From assembly GCF_014305095.1 (NCBI RefSeq), contig NZ_JACRUI010000001.1, forward strand, positions 355,599 to 419,598: a DNA stretch of 64,000 nt, read 5' to 3'. The position numbers were made by a program, and so were the translations under genes. Source of the DNA: Flavobacterium kayseriense. Lineage in GTDB: Bacteria > Bacteroidota > Bacteroidia > Flavobacteriales > Flavobacteriaceae. This document shows positions 44,339 to 53,400 of this stretch, piece after piece (positions within the stretch are counted from its first letter, which is position 1; each line of letters starts with the position of its first letter). Below the pieces are notes generated by a model. That model worked only from the letters and a program-made list of their open reading frames with translations, was not told the origin of the DNA and made no database searches.

Positions 44339-45577
44339 TTAAGCGTCTAATTCTCCTGCAATAACATTTAAACTTGATAAAATAACAATAGCATCAGACA
44401 ACAATGCTCCTTTTATCATTTCAGGATATGCTTGGTAATAAATAAAACAAGGTCTTCTAAAGTGTAGTCTGTACGGTGTTCTACTTCCGTCTGTAACCAA
44501 ATAAAAGCCTAATTCTCCGTTACCTCCTTCAACAGGATGGTAAATTTCAGCCACTGGAACTGGAACCTCTCCCATAACAATTTTGAAATGATAGATTAAT
44601 GACTCCATATTATTGTACACATCTTCTTTTGGAGGAAGGTAATAATCTGGAACGTTAGCATGGTATTCATTTCCTTCTGGCATCTTAGCCAAAGCTTGAC
44701 GGATAATGCTTAAACTTTCCCAAACCTCAGCATTACGAACGCAAAAACGATCATAGGTATCGCCTGATTTCCCTACAGGAATAATAAAATCAAAGTCTTC
44801 ATATGAACTATACGGTTGCGCTACACGCACATCGTAATCGACACCCGCAGCACGTAAGTTAGGACCAGTAAAACCATAAGCCATCGCCTGGTCTGCAGTA
44901 ATTGCTCCTACATTAACCGTTCTATCTATAAAAATTCTATTTCTTTCAAATAAGTTTTCAAATTCTTTCCAAGCCACTGGAAACTCTTCTAAGAACGTAT
45001 CTAATAATTCAAATGCTTTTGGAGACCAGTCTCTTTCAAAACCACCAATTCGACCCATGTTTGTTGTTAAACGAGCGCCACAAATTTCTTCGTAGATTTC
45101 GTAAACTTTCTCTCTAAATTGAAAGACATAAAGAAATCCTGTATAGGCACCTGTATCAACTCCTAAAATCGAGTTACAGATTAAGTGATCGGTGATACGC
45201 GCTAATTCCATTATGATAACTCTCAAATACTGAGCACGCTTAGGTACTTCAATATTTAACAATTTTTCTAATGTCATCCACCATCCCATATTGTTTATAG
45301 GAGACGAACAGTAGTTCATACGGTCTGTAAGCGGCGTAATTTGGTAAAAAGGACGGTTTTCTGCGATTTTTTCAAATGCACGGTGGATGTATCCAATTGT
45401 TGGCTCGGCTTCTAGAATTCGCTCCCCATCCATCAACAAAATATTTTGAAAAATACCGTGAGTAGCGGGGTGAGTAGGACCTAAATTTAAGATTGAAAGC
45501 TCGCTTCCATCTTCATTAAGTCTCTCCTTCATTATTTTAGCATAGCGATGCTCTGGTGGTAATAATAGTTCTGACAT
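44339..45577 (-). CDS. nuoD: NADH-quinone oxidoreductase subunit D
   Basis: A 412-residue subunit that forms the quinone-binding site with NuoB. Typical segments are NLGPTHPATHGIFQNILLMDGERI, IGYIHRAFEKIAENRPF, and the C-terminal GELGFYLVTDGSRTPYRLHFRRPCF and ending DAIVILSSLNVIAGELDA. NuoC and NuoD are separate genes here, unlike the fused NuoCD of E. coli. Confidence 0.98.
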   Translation of the reverse strand: MSELLLPPEHRYAKIMKERLNEDGSELSILNLGPTHPATHGIFQNILLMDGERILEAEPTIGYIHRAFEKIAENRPFYQITPLTDRMNYCSSPINNMGWWMTLEKLLNIEVPKRAQYLRVIIMELARITDHLICNSILGVDTGAYTGFLYVFQFREKVYEIYEEICGARLTTNMGRIGGFERDWSPKAFELLDTFLEEFPVAWKEFENLFERNRIFIDRTVNVGAITADQAMAYGFTGPNLRAAGVDYDVRVAQPYSSYEDFDFIIPVGKSGDTYDRFCVRNAEVWESLSIIRQALAKMPEGNEYHANVPDYYLPPKEDVYNNMESLIYHFKIVMGEVPVPVAEIYHPVEGGNGELGFYLVTDGSRTPYRLHFRRPCFIYYQAYPEMIKGALLSDAIVILSSLNVIAGELDA

Positions 45578-45611
45578 TTATAGAATGTGAAAAATTATAT
45601 ATTGTTTTTTT

Positions 45612-46133
45612 TTAGCAATTGTCTATTGTTCTTCCAAAGAAACGGTCATCCTTATCTGTACGACCTCCATCTTCCATTGGGAACTCCTTACGCATTGGAT
45701 GAGAGATCATTTCATCCATGTTTAAGATACGCTTTAACTGTGGGTGACCAATAAAATCAACACCATAAAAGTCAAATGTTTCTCTTTCCATCCAATTTGA
45801 ACTTAGGAATATATTTGAAATGGTTTTAATCTCTGGTTTTTCGCCATTTAAAAAAGCTTTTATTTTGATTCTCTTATTCTCGTACCAATTGTGCATATGA
45901 TAAACCACCGCAAATTGCTCATCAACATCACTATCTGGATAATGTATCCCACATAAATCAGTTAAAAAATGAAAACGCAATTCTGGATCATTTTTCAGAA
46001 ATAAGATCACGGCAGTATTTTGCTCTGGCTTAACCTCAAAAGAAAAAATATCTCTTTCTTGCTGAAAATTATGCACTGCATCACCAAAAGTGGCTACTAA
46101 TTTATCTTGTATAGCTGTATTTTCTAATGCCAT
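45612..46133 (-). CDS. nuoC: NADH-quinone oxidoreductase subunit C
   Basis: A 173-residue 30-kDa-type subunit of the peripheral arm. The family signature is visible as SNWMERETFDFYGVDFIGHPQLKRILN, followed by HPMRKEFPM. One base after nuoB. It has no cofactor and stabilises the NuoBD interface. Confidence 0.97.
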   Translation of the reverse strand: MALENTAIQDKLVATFGDAVHNFQQERDIFSFEVKPEQNTAVILFLKNDPELRFHFLTDLCGIHYPDSDVDEQFAVVYHMHNWYENKRIKIKAFLNGEKPEIKTISNIFLSSNWMERETFDFYGVDFIGHPQLKRILNMDEMISHPMRKEFPMEDGGRTDKDDRFFGRTIDNC

Positions 46134-46134
46134 T

Positions 46135-46686
46135 TTATTTGATATTATAAGAAGCTAATAATTCTTTGTATTCAGGAGAACTTCTTCTTCTTACTGATTC
46201 CGTTTTCACAAGTTCTTGTAGTTTCATCACTCCATCTACAATTTGCTCTGGTCTAGGAGGGCATCCAGGAACATAAACATCTACTGGAATTACTTTATCA
46301 ATTCCTTGCAGCACAGAGTACGTATCAAAAATACCACCTGAAGAAGCACAAGCTCCTACTGCAATAACCCATTTAGGCTCTGCCATTTGCTCGTAAACCT
46401 GACGCAAGATAGGCGCCATTTTTTTTGAGATAGTTCCCATTACTAGCAACATATCTGCTTGACGAGGAGAAAAACTTACTCGCTCAGAACCAAATCGTGC
46501 TAAATCATAATGGGACGCCATTGTAGCCATAAATTCAATTCCGCAACAAGAGGTCGCAAAAGGCAATGGCCAAAGTGAATTAGCACGTGCCAATCCAACA
46601 ACATCATTTAGCTTGGTAGCAAAAAACCCTTCACCAACAACACCATCGGGGGCTGCAACCATATTTACACTTGAATCACTCATCAT
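46135..46686 (-). CDS. nuoB: NADH-quinone oxidoreductase subunit B (cluster N2)
   Basis: A 183-residue subunit holding the terminal [4Fe-4S] cluster N2. The tandem cysteines are in [13 protein letters not shown] (about residues 46-47), with further ligands in VGACASSGG and VPGCPPRPE. The N-terminus offers two adjacent Met codons. It lies 86 bp downstream of nuoA. Confidence 0.98.
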   Translation of the reverse strand: MMSDSSVNMVAAPDGVVGEGFFATKLNDVVGLARANSLWPLPFATSCCGIEFMATMASHYDLARFGSERVSFSPRQADMLLVMGTISKKMAPILRQVYEQMAEPKWVIAVGACASSGGIFDTYSVLQGIDKVIPVDVYVPGCPPRPEQIVDGVMKLQELVKTESVRRRSSPEYKELLASYNIK

Positions 46687-46772
46687 TTCTATTATTTTGA
46701 ATTGTAAATTTTGAATTTGTATAAACTAAGATTCAAATCTTAAATTCTAACTTTCAATATTTAAAACATATT

Positions 46773-47138
46773 TTATTCCCACTCTAAAGCCTTCTTTTTT
46801 ATAATATAGAAAAAACCTACCAACAATAAAGACATAAAAATGACCATTTTAACCATCCCTTCCATACCTAATTCTTTAAAATTAATAGCCCAAGGGTACA
46901 GAAAGATAACCTCTATATCAAAAAGAACAAAAAGGATCGCAACTAGAAAATATTTTACTGAAAAAGGAATTCTAGCGTTTCCGATAGACTCGATACCAGA
47001 TTCAAAATTTTTGTCTTTATTTTCTGAAGATCTTTTTGGACCTAATTTACCAGAGACTAATATAGTTCCAACCACAAACCCAACCGCCAGGATGAGCTGC
47101 ATTAAAATAGGGATATAATTTAATTGATCAGATTGCAT
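46773..47138 (-). CDS. nuoA: NADH-quinone oxidoreductase subunit A
   Basis: A 121-residue subunit with three transmembrane helices; it contains the ND3-type loop and motif NFESGIESIGNARIPFSVKYFLVAILFVLFDIEVIFLYPWA. It is the first gene of the nuoA-N operon, preceded by a TATCTTTG box. Confidence 0.97.
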   Translation of the reverse strand: MQSDQLNYIPILMQLILAVGFVVGTILVSGKLGPKRSSENKDKNFESGIESIGNARIPFSVKYFLVAILFVLFDIEVIFLYPWAINFKELGMEGMVKMVIFMSLLLVGFFYIIKKKALEWE

Positions 47139-47168
47139 AATAATTGTTTTTATAAACTAAATAAGCAA

Positions 47169-47199
47169 CAAAGATAGGTTTCAAGGATTTAAAACACAA
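47169..47199 (-). promoter_or_regulatory. Promoter of the nuo operon
   Basis: On the minus strand TTG (47199-47197), a 20-bp spacer and TATCTTTG (47176-47169) match the Bacteroidetes TTG...TAnnTTTG promoter; nuoA starts 30 bp further on. Confidence 0.6.
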
Positions 47200-47310
47200 G
47201 TCTAAAACAGAATTTAGTACCACCAGATCCAGTACAAGGTTCTAATTTTTATTCATTATAAATAAGTGGATTTTAAAGCATTTTACGCGATAATAATTTC
47301 GATTTAGAAC

Positions 47311-47344
47311 AAAAAAAAACGTCCCGAAAAAATTCGAAACGTTT
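47311..47344 (-). terminator. Terminator of the cold-shock gene
   Basis: On the minus strand AAACGTTTCGAA pairs with TTCGGGACGTTT (two G-U pairs) across a 4-nt loop, followed by a run of nine Ts. 25 bp after the stop codon. Confidence 0.8.
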
Positions 47345-47368
47345 AAACATTCTTAAGTAAAAAAAATA

Positions 47369-47563
47369 TTAGATAACTGCTACTTTCGCTGCAACTTTTC
47401 CTTTTCTTCCTTCTTCTTCTTCGTAACTTACTCTGTCACCTTCGCGTAATTCTTCTGCGTTGATTCCTGAAGCGTGAACAAAAATGTCTTTTCCTGTTTC
47501 TTCGTCTGTAATGAATCCGTAACCTTTTGACTCATTGAAAAATTTAACTGTACCTGTACGCAT
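47369..47563 (-). CDS. Cold-shock domain protein
   Basis: A 64-residue single cold-shock domain that binds single-stranded RNA/DNA. RNP1 is KGYGFI (residues 13-18) and RNP2 DIFVHAS (26-32). The acidic EEEEG insert at about 48-52 is a variation in the loop. It is a monocistronic gene between the nuo promoter and aspS with its own terminator. CspA-type chaperones melt RNA structure; cold induction cannot be judged from sequence. Confidence 0.95.
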   Translation of the reverse strand: MRTGTVKFFNESKGYGFITDEETGKDIFVHASGINAEELREGDRVSYEEEEGRKGKVAAKVAVI

Positions 47564-47671
47564 TGTAATTGTAATAATAATTTATAATAAGGCAAATGTA
47601 ATATTTAATATCATACGAACGATATTATTCTGCATTTTTTTAATAAAATAATTGATTTCCAGCGTTTTCGC

Positions 47672-49432
47672 CTAATTTTTTAGATTTAAATCAATATGAA
47701 GTTCCTTTAATTGTAATGCATCAATTGCTGATGGTGCATCGATCATTACATCTCTTCCAGAGTTATTCTTTGGGAAAGCGATGAAATCACGAATCGTTTC
47801 TTGACCACCCAAAATAGCAACTAAACGGTCTAACCCAAAGGCCAATCCTCCATGTGGAGGTGCACCAAATTGAAAAGCATCCATTAAGAAACCAAATTGT
47901 GCTTTAGCCTCTTCCTCAGAAAAACCTAGGTATTTAAACATTAATTGTTGTGTGGCTTTATCGTGAATACGGATCGAACCTCCACCAATTTCATTTCCGT
48001 TTAATACCATATCATAAGCATTAGCACGAACTTTTCCTGGAGCACTCTCCAGCAAATGCATGTCCTCTGGCTTAGGAGACGTAAAGGGATGGTGCATTGC
48101 GTGGTAGCGCCCACTTTCTTCATCAAATTCTAATAAAGGAAAATCAACAACCCATAACGGCGCAAATTCAGCTGGATTTCTAAGACCTAATCTTGTAGCT
48201 ACTTCCATTCTTAGAGCTGAAAGTTGCGCTCTTGTTTTATCAGCTGGACCTGAAAGCACAAAAATCATATCTCCTGTTTTTGCACCAGTTGCTTTGGCCC
48301 AGTTCGCCAAATCATTTTGATCGTAAAACTTATCAACCGATGATTTAAAGGTCCCATCTTCATTGCATTTTGCATACACCATTCCTGATGCGCCTACTTG
48401 CGGACGTTTTACCCAATCAATTAAAGCATCTATTTCTTTACGAGTGTAATTTCCAGCACCAGGAACAGCAATTCCTACCACTAGCTCCGCAGTATTAAAT
48501 ACAGAGAATTCTTTGTGTTGTGCAAACTCGTTTAATTCTCCAAACTCCATTCCAAAACGGATATCTGGCTTGTCATTTCCGTAGGTTTTCATGGCATGCT
48601 CATACGTCATACGTGGAAATTTATCTACTTCAATTCCTTTTATTTCTTTTAATAAATGACGAGTCAAACCTTCAAAGACATTTAATATATCTTCCTGCTC
48701 AACAAATGCCATTTCGCAATCTATTTGCGTAAACTCCGGTTGCCTGTCTGCACGTAAATCCTCATCACGGAAACATTTCACAATTTGGAAATATTTATCC
48801 ATACCACCCACCATTAACAATTGTTTGAAAGTTTGTGGAGATTGAGGTAACGCATAAAACTGACCTGCATTCATCCTCGAAGGAACGACAAAATCTCTAG
48901 CCCCTTCTGGGGTCGATTTAATAAGGTATGGTGTCTCTACTTCACAAAAATCTAAATCCGAAAGATACTTGCGCACTTCCATCGCAACTTTGTGACGAAA
49001 AAGCAAACTATTTTTCACAGGGTTTCTTCTAATATCAAGGTAACGGTATTTCATACGAATATCTTCTCCGCCATCTGTTTCATCTTCGATTGTAAAAGGA
49101 GGTGTTAAAGCAGCATTTAAAATAGTTAATTCTTTTACAAAGATTTCTATTTCACCGGTTGCAATATTTTTATTCTTAGCCTCGCGTTCAATTACCGTTC
49201 CTGTAACTTGAACTACAAATTCTCTACCTAATGTTTTAGCTAATTCAAAAACTGCTTTATCGGTGCGTCCTTCATCAAAAACTAATTGAGTAATTCCGTA
49301 GCGATCTCTTAAATCAACCCAATTCATAAATCCTTTATCTCTAGATTTTTGTACCCAACCCGCTAGCGTAACTTCAGTATTTACGAATGAGGCGTTTAAT
49401 TCACCACAGTTATGACTTCTATACATTATCAA
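47672..49432 (-). CDS. aspS: Aspartate-tRNA ligase
   Basis: A 586-residue class IIb synthetase that charges tRNA-Asp. The N-terminal OB-fold anticodon-binding domain ([23 protein letters not shown], about 19-42) is followed by the catalytic core with motif 2 ([20 protein letters not shown]) and motif 3 ([15 protein letters not shown], near the end); the bacterial GAD insertion domain lies between. Length is as expected for the bacterial type. It is transcribed alone from a TACTTTTG promoter. Confidence 0.98.
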   Translation of the reverse strand: MIMYRSHNCGELNASFVNTEVTLAGWVQKSRDKGFMNWVDLRDRYGITQLVFDEGRTDKAVFELAKTLGREFVVQVTGTVIEREAKNKNIATGEIEIFVKELTILNAALTPPFTIEDETDGGEDIRMKYRYLDIRRNPVKNSLLFRHKVAMEVRKYLSDLDFCEVETPYLIKSTPEGARDFVVPSRMNAGQFYALPQSPQTFKQLLMVGGMDKYFQIVKCFRDEDLRADRQPEFTQIDCEMAFVEQEDILNVFEGLTRHLLKEIKGIEVDKFPRMTYEHAMKTYGNDKPDIRFGMEFGELNEFAQHKEFSVFNTAELVVGIAVPGAGNYTRKEIDALIDWVKRPQVGASGMVYAKCNEDGTFKSSVDKFYDQNDLANWAKATGAKTGDMIFVLSGPADKTRAQLSALRMEVATRLGLRNPAEFAPLWVVDFPLLEFDEESGRYHAMHHPFTSPKPEDMHLLESAPGKVRANAYDMVLNGNEIGGGSIRIHDKATQQLMFKYLGFSEEEAKAQFGFLMDAFQFGAPPHGGLAFGLDRLVAILGGQETIRDFIAFPKNNSGRDVMIDAPSAIDALQLKELHIDLNLKN

Positions 49433-49475
49433 TATTTTAGATTATAACGTCTTTTTACACTTTTAGACTTGAGTG

Positions 49476-49483
49476 CAAAAGTA
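49476..49483 (-). promoter_or_regulatory. -7 box of aspS promoter
   Basis: The minus strand reads TACTTTTG, matching TAnnTTTG, 43 bp before the aspS ATG. Confidence 0.55.
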
Positions 49484-49616
49484 AACACAAAATTCATATT
49501 ATAATAATAAACTGCAGTACTAGATTGCCATAAAATCCATTTATTTTGTTAATCAACCAGTATTATACGGTAAATTTATTTAGATTTGATTCGACGAAAC
49601 AAGCATAACACATATT

Positions 49617-50624
49617 ATGAAAAAAGTATTTTATAGTAGTCTACTACTATTAACCAACCTAACCCTATTAGCTCAAGCACCAAAAAAAATAAAATTTAAA
49701 GCAGTTATAGAGAATAGAAAAAGTGACACCTTAATTATTAGAGGTGAAAATGCATTTAATCAAATAATCCCAATCAACTCGTCAAAACAGTTTGAAGCCA
49801 CATTTGCTGCACCTAAAGGATTCTATCAGTTTTTTGATGGACAAAGTGCTTCTACCATGTATCTAAAACCAGAAACGGACATTGTTCTAATGTTTGATGC
49901 TGATCGAATTGATAAATCTATAACCTACAGCGGGAAAGGATCTGACGAAAGTAATTTCTTAGCAAAATTCGGAATAAGAGAAGAGGTTTTCACCGAAGAG
50001 GCTTTTGCAAAAGAACCGGATGAGTTTCAAAGACTTTTTGAAATAAAGAAAACACAAGACCGTGAAAGCATAGAAAACGGGAATTACGATCCTGAATTTA
50101 AAACAATTATCTTATCTTCTTTTACAAATAATGACCGCTACATTCTGCAAGCCTACCAAGGTATCTCCAAAGAAAGAAAACTAGTAGGAAAAGCTTCGCC
50201 TGAATTTACATTTGAAAATCATAAAGGAGGGACAACAAAGCTAACCGATTTGAAAGGGAAATACGTTTATATAGATATTTGGGCAACATGGTGCGCTCCA
50301 TGTCGCCAGGAAATACCCTATCTACAAAAAATAGAGAAAAAATATGATGGGAAGAAAATTACTTTTGTGAGCATCTCAATCGACCAAAAAAAGGACTATG
50401 AAAAGTGGAAGTCGTTTGTTTCCGAGAAAAACTTAGGCGGTATTCAATTACTTGCTGATAATGATTGGAACTCTGACTTTATTTTAAAATATGAGGTAAG
50501 AGGAATACCTAGATTCATATTACTAGATCCTAATGGAAATATAGTAAGCGCTGATGCACAAAGACCATCAGACCCTAAACTACAAGATAAATTAGATGTA
50601 CTATTACAAGAGGCAAATAAATAA
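49617..50624 (+). CDS. TlpA/ResA-like thiol-disulfide oxidoreductase
   Basis: A 335-residue exported protein with a signal peptide (cleavage near residue 20, LLAQA). Residues about 25-180 form a beta-rich N-terminal domain as in Bacteroidetes TlpA-like proteins (DUF4369-type region, not certain). The thioredoxin domain spans about 192-330, with the active-site WCAPC at Cys226 and Cys229 and the cis-Pro in VRGIPRFIL. It should reduce disulfides in the periplasm, for example during cytochrome c maturation; the substrate is not shown by context. Monocistronic. Confidence 0.9.
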   Translation: MKKVFYSSLLLLTNLTLLAQAPKKIKFKAVIENRKSDTLIIRGENAFNQIIPINSSKQFEATFAAPKGFYQFFDGQSASTMYLKPETDIVLMFDADRIDKSITYSGKGSDESNFLAKFGIREEVFTEEAFAKEPDEFQRLFEIKKTQDRESIENGNYDPEFKTIILSSFTNNDRYILQAYQGISKERKLVGKASPEFTFENHKGGTTKLTDLKGKYVYIDIWATWCAPCRQEIPYLQKIEKKYDGKKITFVSISIDQKKDYEKWKSFVSEKNLGGIQLLADNDWNSDFILKYEVRGIPRFILLDPNGNIVSADAQRPSDPKLQDKLDVLLQEANK

Positions 50625-50729
50625 CTACTTACTAGTACATACTCGATATTGCAAAAATATACAGCCTCTAAAAAAGCCCGAATTAAAATAAGCAGAGTTT
50701 TTAAAATTCCAATGTTAAGTTTTACTCAA

Positions 50730-50751
50730 TGTTACCAAATTGTTACCAAAT
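50730..50751 (+). repeat. Tandem TGTTACCAAAT repeat upstream of the YwqK-like gene
   Basis: Two perfect adjacent copies of TGTTACCAAAT (50730-50740, 50741-50751), 27 bp upstream of the -7 box. The position suits an activator or operator site; no regulator is identified. Confidence 0.5.
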
Positions 50752-50777
50752 TGTTTTTTTAATGTAAAAAACATCTA

Positions 50778-50785
50778 TATATTTG
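50778..50785 (+). promoter_or_regulatory. -7 box for the YwqK-like gene
   Basis: TATATTTG matches TAnnTTTG, 28 bp before the ATG at 50814. No well-spaced -33 TTG is visible, in line with a need for an activator at the tandem repeat. Confidence 0.5.
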
Positions 50786-50813
50786 TAAAACAAACCTAGT
50801 AAAACTTTACATC

Positions 50814-51161
50814 ATGAAAAAATATATAATGATTGCCGCAGTATTATTCACTGGAATTCTTTTTGCACAAAACACAAAACCACAACTAGAAGTGGTAGGG
50901 AATCAAGTAAAAGCAACGTTCCACCATGAAAATGGTCAAATACAACAACAAGGACACTACCTAGACGGGAAACTACAAGGTGAATGGACTTCATATGACA
51001 CAAATGGTAACAAAGTGGCCATTGGATCATACAGTAAAGGCCAGAAAGTAGGCAAATGGTTCTTCTGGAATAACGCAGGACTTAGCGAAGTTGACTATTC
51101 TGACAATAGAATTGCCTCAGTTAAAAACTGGAAAAAAGACGCCGTTGTCAATATAGACTAA
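50814..51161 (+). CDS. Exported YwqK/MORN-like repeat protein
   Basis: A 115-residue protein with a signal peptide ending near residue 18 (GILFAQ). It contains MORN-variant repeats of the YwqK type: YHENGQ-like HHENGQIQQQGHYLDGKLQGEWTSY, then DTNGNKVAIGSYSKGQKVGKWFFW. Such repeats form open beta-hairpins; the label antitoxin is sometimes attached to the family, but no toxin gene is next to it here. It has its own promoter preceded by a tandem repeat and is followed by a terminator. Secreted or periplasmic; function unknown. Confidence 0.8.
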   Translation: MKKYIMIAAVLFTGILFAQNTKPQLEVVGNQVKATFHHENGQIQQQGHYLDGKLQGEWTSYDTNGNKVAIGSYSKGQKVGKWFFWNNAGLSEVDYSDNRIASVKNWKKDAVVNID

Positions 51162-51181
51162 AGAAAATATAGATTACAAAC

Positions 51182-51210
51182 AATAAAAGCTCCTTCACGG
51201 AGCTTTTATT
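51182..51210. terminator. Bidirectional terminator
   Basis: Inverted repeat AATAAAAGCTCC / GGAGCTTTTATT with a short loop between two converging genes. Confidence 0.85.
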
Positions 51211-51230
51211 ATTTATAGTAACTACTATAA

Positions 51231-51821
51231 TTACCTCACCGCAACAGTATTATAGAAAACAGTATCGTTGTACTTAATTACAAAAGTGTACTCTTCTTTC
51301 CCCTTACCCTTAAAATCAAAGTATTTGATTACATTTTGATTCAAACTTAGAGATTCATGAACGGTTTCTCCCTCAGTATTTAGCACTGCTATACTTACTA
51401 CATTTTTACTCCTGTTATCAATACTTACTGAAGTAATACCGTTTTTAGCTTGAAAAACAGGCTTGTATATTTCAGAAACTGCATCAGGACACAAAATTGC
51501 TGATTTCCCACTAACTGAAATCGTATATCTAGAAATTTTTGAAGATGTTTCAGCTTCTAAAAAATAGTCCCCGTCAGGCAAAGCTTCTAAATCGTATGTT
51601 CTTGACACAAGACCATTCGCTGTGATGCGCTCTACATTTACTAGCGCATTAGTACCATCATAAACAGAAAGTTTAATCTTACTAACTTCCCTTACCGCAA
51701 AACTCACTACTTTACCTTGCTTATATTTTACTGCTAAAGAAAAATCAATACTGGATGCATTACTTTTTATAGTTGATAATATAGCTACTACTACCAAACT
51801 AAATTTTAGAATCTTTTTCAT
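51231..51821 (-). CDS. Exported hypothetical protein
   Basis: A 196-residue protein with a signal peptide (cleavage near residue 22, IKSNAS). The mature part is beta-rich with two similar halves, each with a pattern such as KIKLSVYDGTNALVNVERI and KNVVSIAVLNTEGETVHESL, suggestive of two Ig-like or secretion-tail-like beta-sandwich units. No catalytic motif is seen. It ends in YNTVAVR without the Lys-rich T9SS tail. Function unknown; transcribed alone, divergent from the AraC regulator. Confidence 0.7.
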   Translation of the reverse strand: MKKILKFSLVVVAILSTIKSNASSIDFSLAVKYKQGKVVSFAVREVSKIKLSVYDGTNALVNVERITANGLVSRTYDLEALPDGDYFLEAETSSKISRYTISVSGKSAILCPDAVSEIYKPVFQAKNGITSVSIDNRSKNVVSIAVLNTEGETVHESLSLNQNVIKYFDFKGKGKEEYTFVIKYNDTVFYNTVAVR

Positions 51822-52006
51822 AATTACTGTTTTTAGATTTTTAAACCATTTAACTTTTACAAATCTACGACCTACATCTCATTGAATTTAATCCAAACTT
51901 TTCACATTTATACGCTATTTTACCTTTAACGAAAACGATAAAGGTTAAAAAAGATGAATAATTCGCAATGATCACTACATTTACACTAAATAAAAATAAC
52001 GGAATC

Positions 52007-52879
52007 ATGAGACCTGTAATACCCAACTTAAAAATTATAGCGCCGTCTTTTGGAAGTTCATTTACGATTTCAAACCACAAAAAAATAAACAACAGCCACA
52101 ACGACCAATGGCATTATCACCCAGAAATCGAATTAGTTTATATTAGTGAAGGAAAGGGCAAGCGACAAGTAGGAAACCATATCTCCTATTTTAACGACGG
52201 AGACCTTATATTGATAGGTAGCAATTTACCACACTGCGGTTTTAACACCGAAGAGACGAATACTAAAAGAGAAACTGTTATTCAAATGAAACCCGACTTT
52301 TTGGGTGAACAATTCTTTGATACAATTGAAATGTTACCTATCAAAAATATGTTTCAGAAGGCAAATCAGGGCATATTGTTTGGTAGCGAAACTAAAAAAA
52401 ACATAGGACCTCGTATTGAAAACTTAGCCAAACAAAAACCTCTGGAACGACTAACAAGTATTCTTGCCGTCTTGAACGACTTAGCACAAGCAGATGACAA
52501 TATCATACTGCATGCCCAAAAAGCAACCATTGAAACACCGAGGCAAGATAACGAGCGAATGAGTGTCGTGTATAACTACGTTAAAGATCATTTTAAAGAT
52601 ACCATTTCGCTTGAAGAAGTAGCAGACTTAGTTTCTATGACAGCACCCTCTTTTTGTAGGTATTTTAAAAAAACAAGCAACAAAACATTTACCAAGTTCG
52701 TAAATGATTATCGCTTAGTATATGCATCTAAGTTACTTGCAGACGAGCCCATCAGCATATCTGACATCGCATACGAAAGTGGTTTCAATAATTTTGGCCA
52801 TTTTAACAAATCCTTCAAAGAATTTACAGGAAAAAGCGCCTCACAATATAGACAGGAATTAAGATCTTACTTAGGATAA
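52007..52879 (+). CDS. AraC family transcriptional regulator
   Basis: A 290-residue regulator. An N-terminal cupin domain (about residues 20-130) with HYHPEIELVYISEGKG is expected to bind a small ligand; the C-terminal double helix-turn-helix (about 185-285) ends with the AraC signature SDIAYESGFNNFGHFNKSFKEFTGKSASQYR. An ATG 13 codons upstream (51968) is also in frame, but a TACATTTA promoter-like box at 51975 would place transcription start after it, so I prefer 52007. Target genes and ligand are not clear from context; it is divergent from an exported protein. Confidence 0.88.
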   Translation: MRPVIPNLKIIAPSFGSSFTISNHKKINNSHNDQWHYHPEIELVYISEGKGKRQVGNHISYFNDGDLILIGSNLPHCGFNTEETNTKRETVIQMKPDFLGEQFFDTIEMLPIKNMFQKANQGILFGSETKKNIGPRIENLAKQKPLERLTSILAVLNDLAQADDNIILHAQKATIETPRQDNERMSVVYNYVKDHFKDTISLEEVADLVSMTAPSFCRYFKKTSNKTFTKFVNDYRLVYASKLLADEPISISDIAYESGFNNFGHFNKSFKEFTGKSASQYRQELRSYLG

Positions 52880-53000
52880 TGCTTAAAGTCAAGTATAAGA
52901 ATCTTGAAAAATACAATTAGTTCAATTCTATTGAATATTGAACATCGGGATTGAAAACAAAGCACAATTACAATCAACAGAACGTCTAAAAAGAAAAAAA

Positions 53001-53024
53001 CCTCTTAATCAATTGATTAAGAGG
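53001..53024 (-). terminator. tRNA-Leu terminator
   Basis: A 24-nt palindrome beginning CCTCTTAATC, followed on the minus strand by a run of Ts, directly after the tRNA. Confidence 0.8.
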
Positions 53025-53032
53025 CTTTTAAG

Positions 53033-53112
53033 TACCCGGAGCCGGAGTCGAACCGGCACGGTTTCCCACAGGTGTTTGAGACCAGCGCGTCTACCAATTC
53101 CGCCATCCGGGC
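53033..53112 (-). tRNA. tRNA-Leu (CAA anticodon)
   Basis: An 80-nt class II tRNA. The acceptor stem pairs GCCCGGA with TCCGGGT (G1-U72 wobble), U8 is present, the D-arm is GGCGGAATTGGTAGACGC, the anticodon loop is CTCAAAC (CAA), a variable arm with GTGGG follows, and the T-arm is GCCGG-TTCGACT-CCGGC. The discriminator is A73 and CCA is not encoded. Confidence 0.95.
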
Positions 53113-53272
53113 TTAGCAGACATGAAATAGCGACAGCTATTACAACGCAATAAAGAGATTATTAGTGGTAGCTAATAATCTTTTCCTTTAACACGGTGCA
53201 AATGTAGAAAATAAAATTAAATCTTCAACAAAAAATACTTAAATTTTTCCTTTCAGAGTTGAATAAATTTTA

Positions 53273-53280
53273 TAAATTTG
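53273..53280 (+). promoter_or_regulatory. -7 box of prs promoter
   Basis: TAAATTTG matches TAnnTTTG. The start codon is 120 bp further on, so the mRNA has a long leader, which begins with a small hairpin CTCG / CGAG. Confidence 0.5.
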
Positions 53281-53400
53281 CAGCTCGGTAAAACGAGACA
53301 CACTAACTAACTACATCCTAGATAAATACATTAAATTAGCTATAGTTAAACGACTTAGCCTATTCATTATAAATATTAAGGAACAAAAACAACAAATTAA

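Noticed and set aside
50730..50751. Minus-strand GGTAACA repeats as ECF promoters
   Set aside because: The complement of the tandem 11-mer contains GGTAACA, but the preceding G and the spaced TTGATAT/TATAA elements are missing and no gene lies downstream in that direction.
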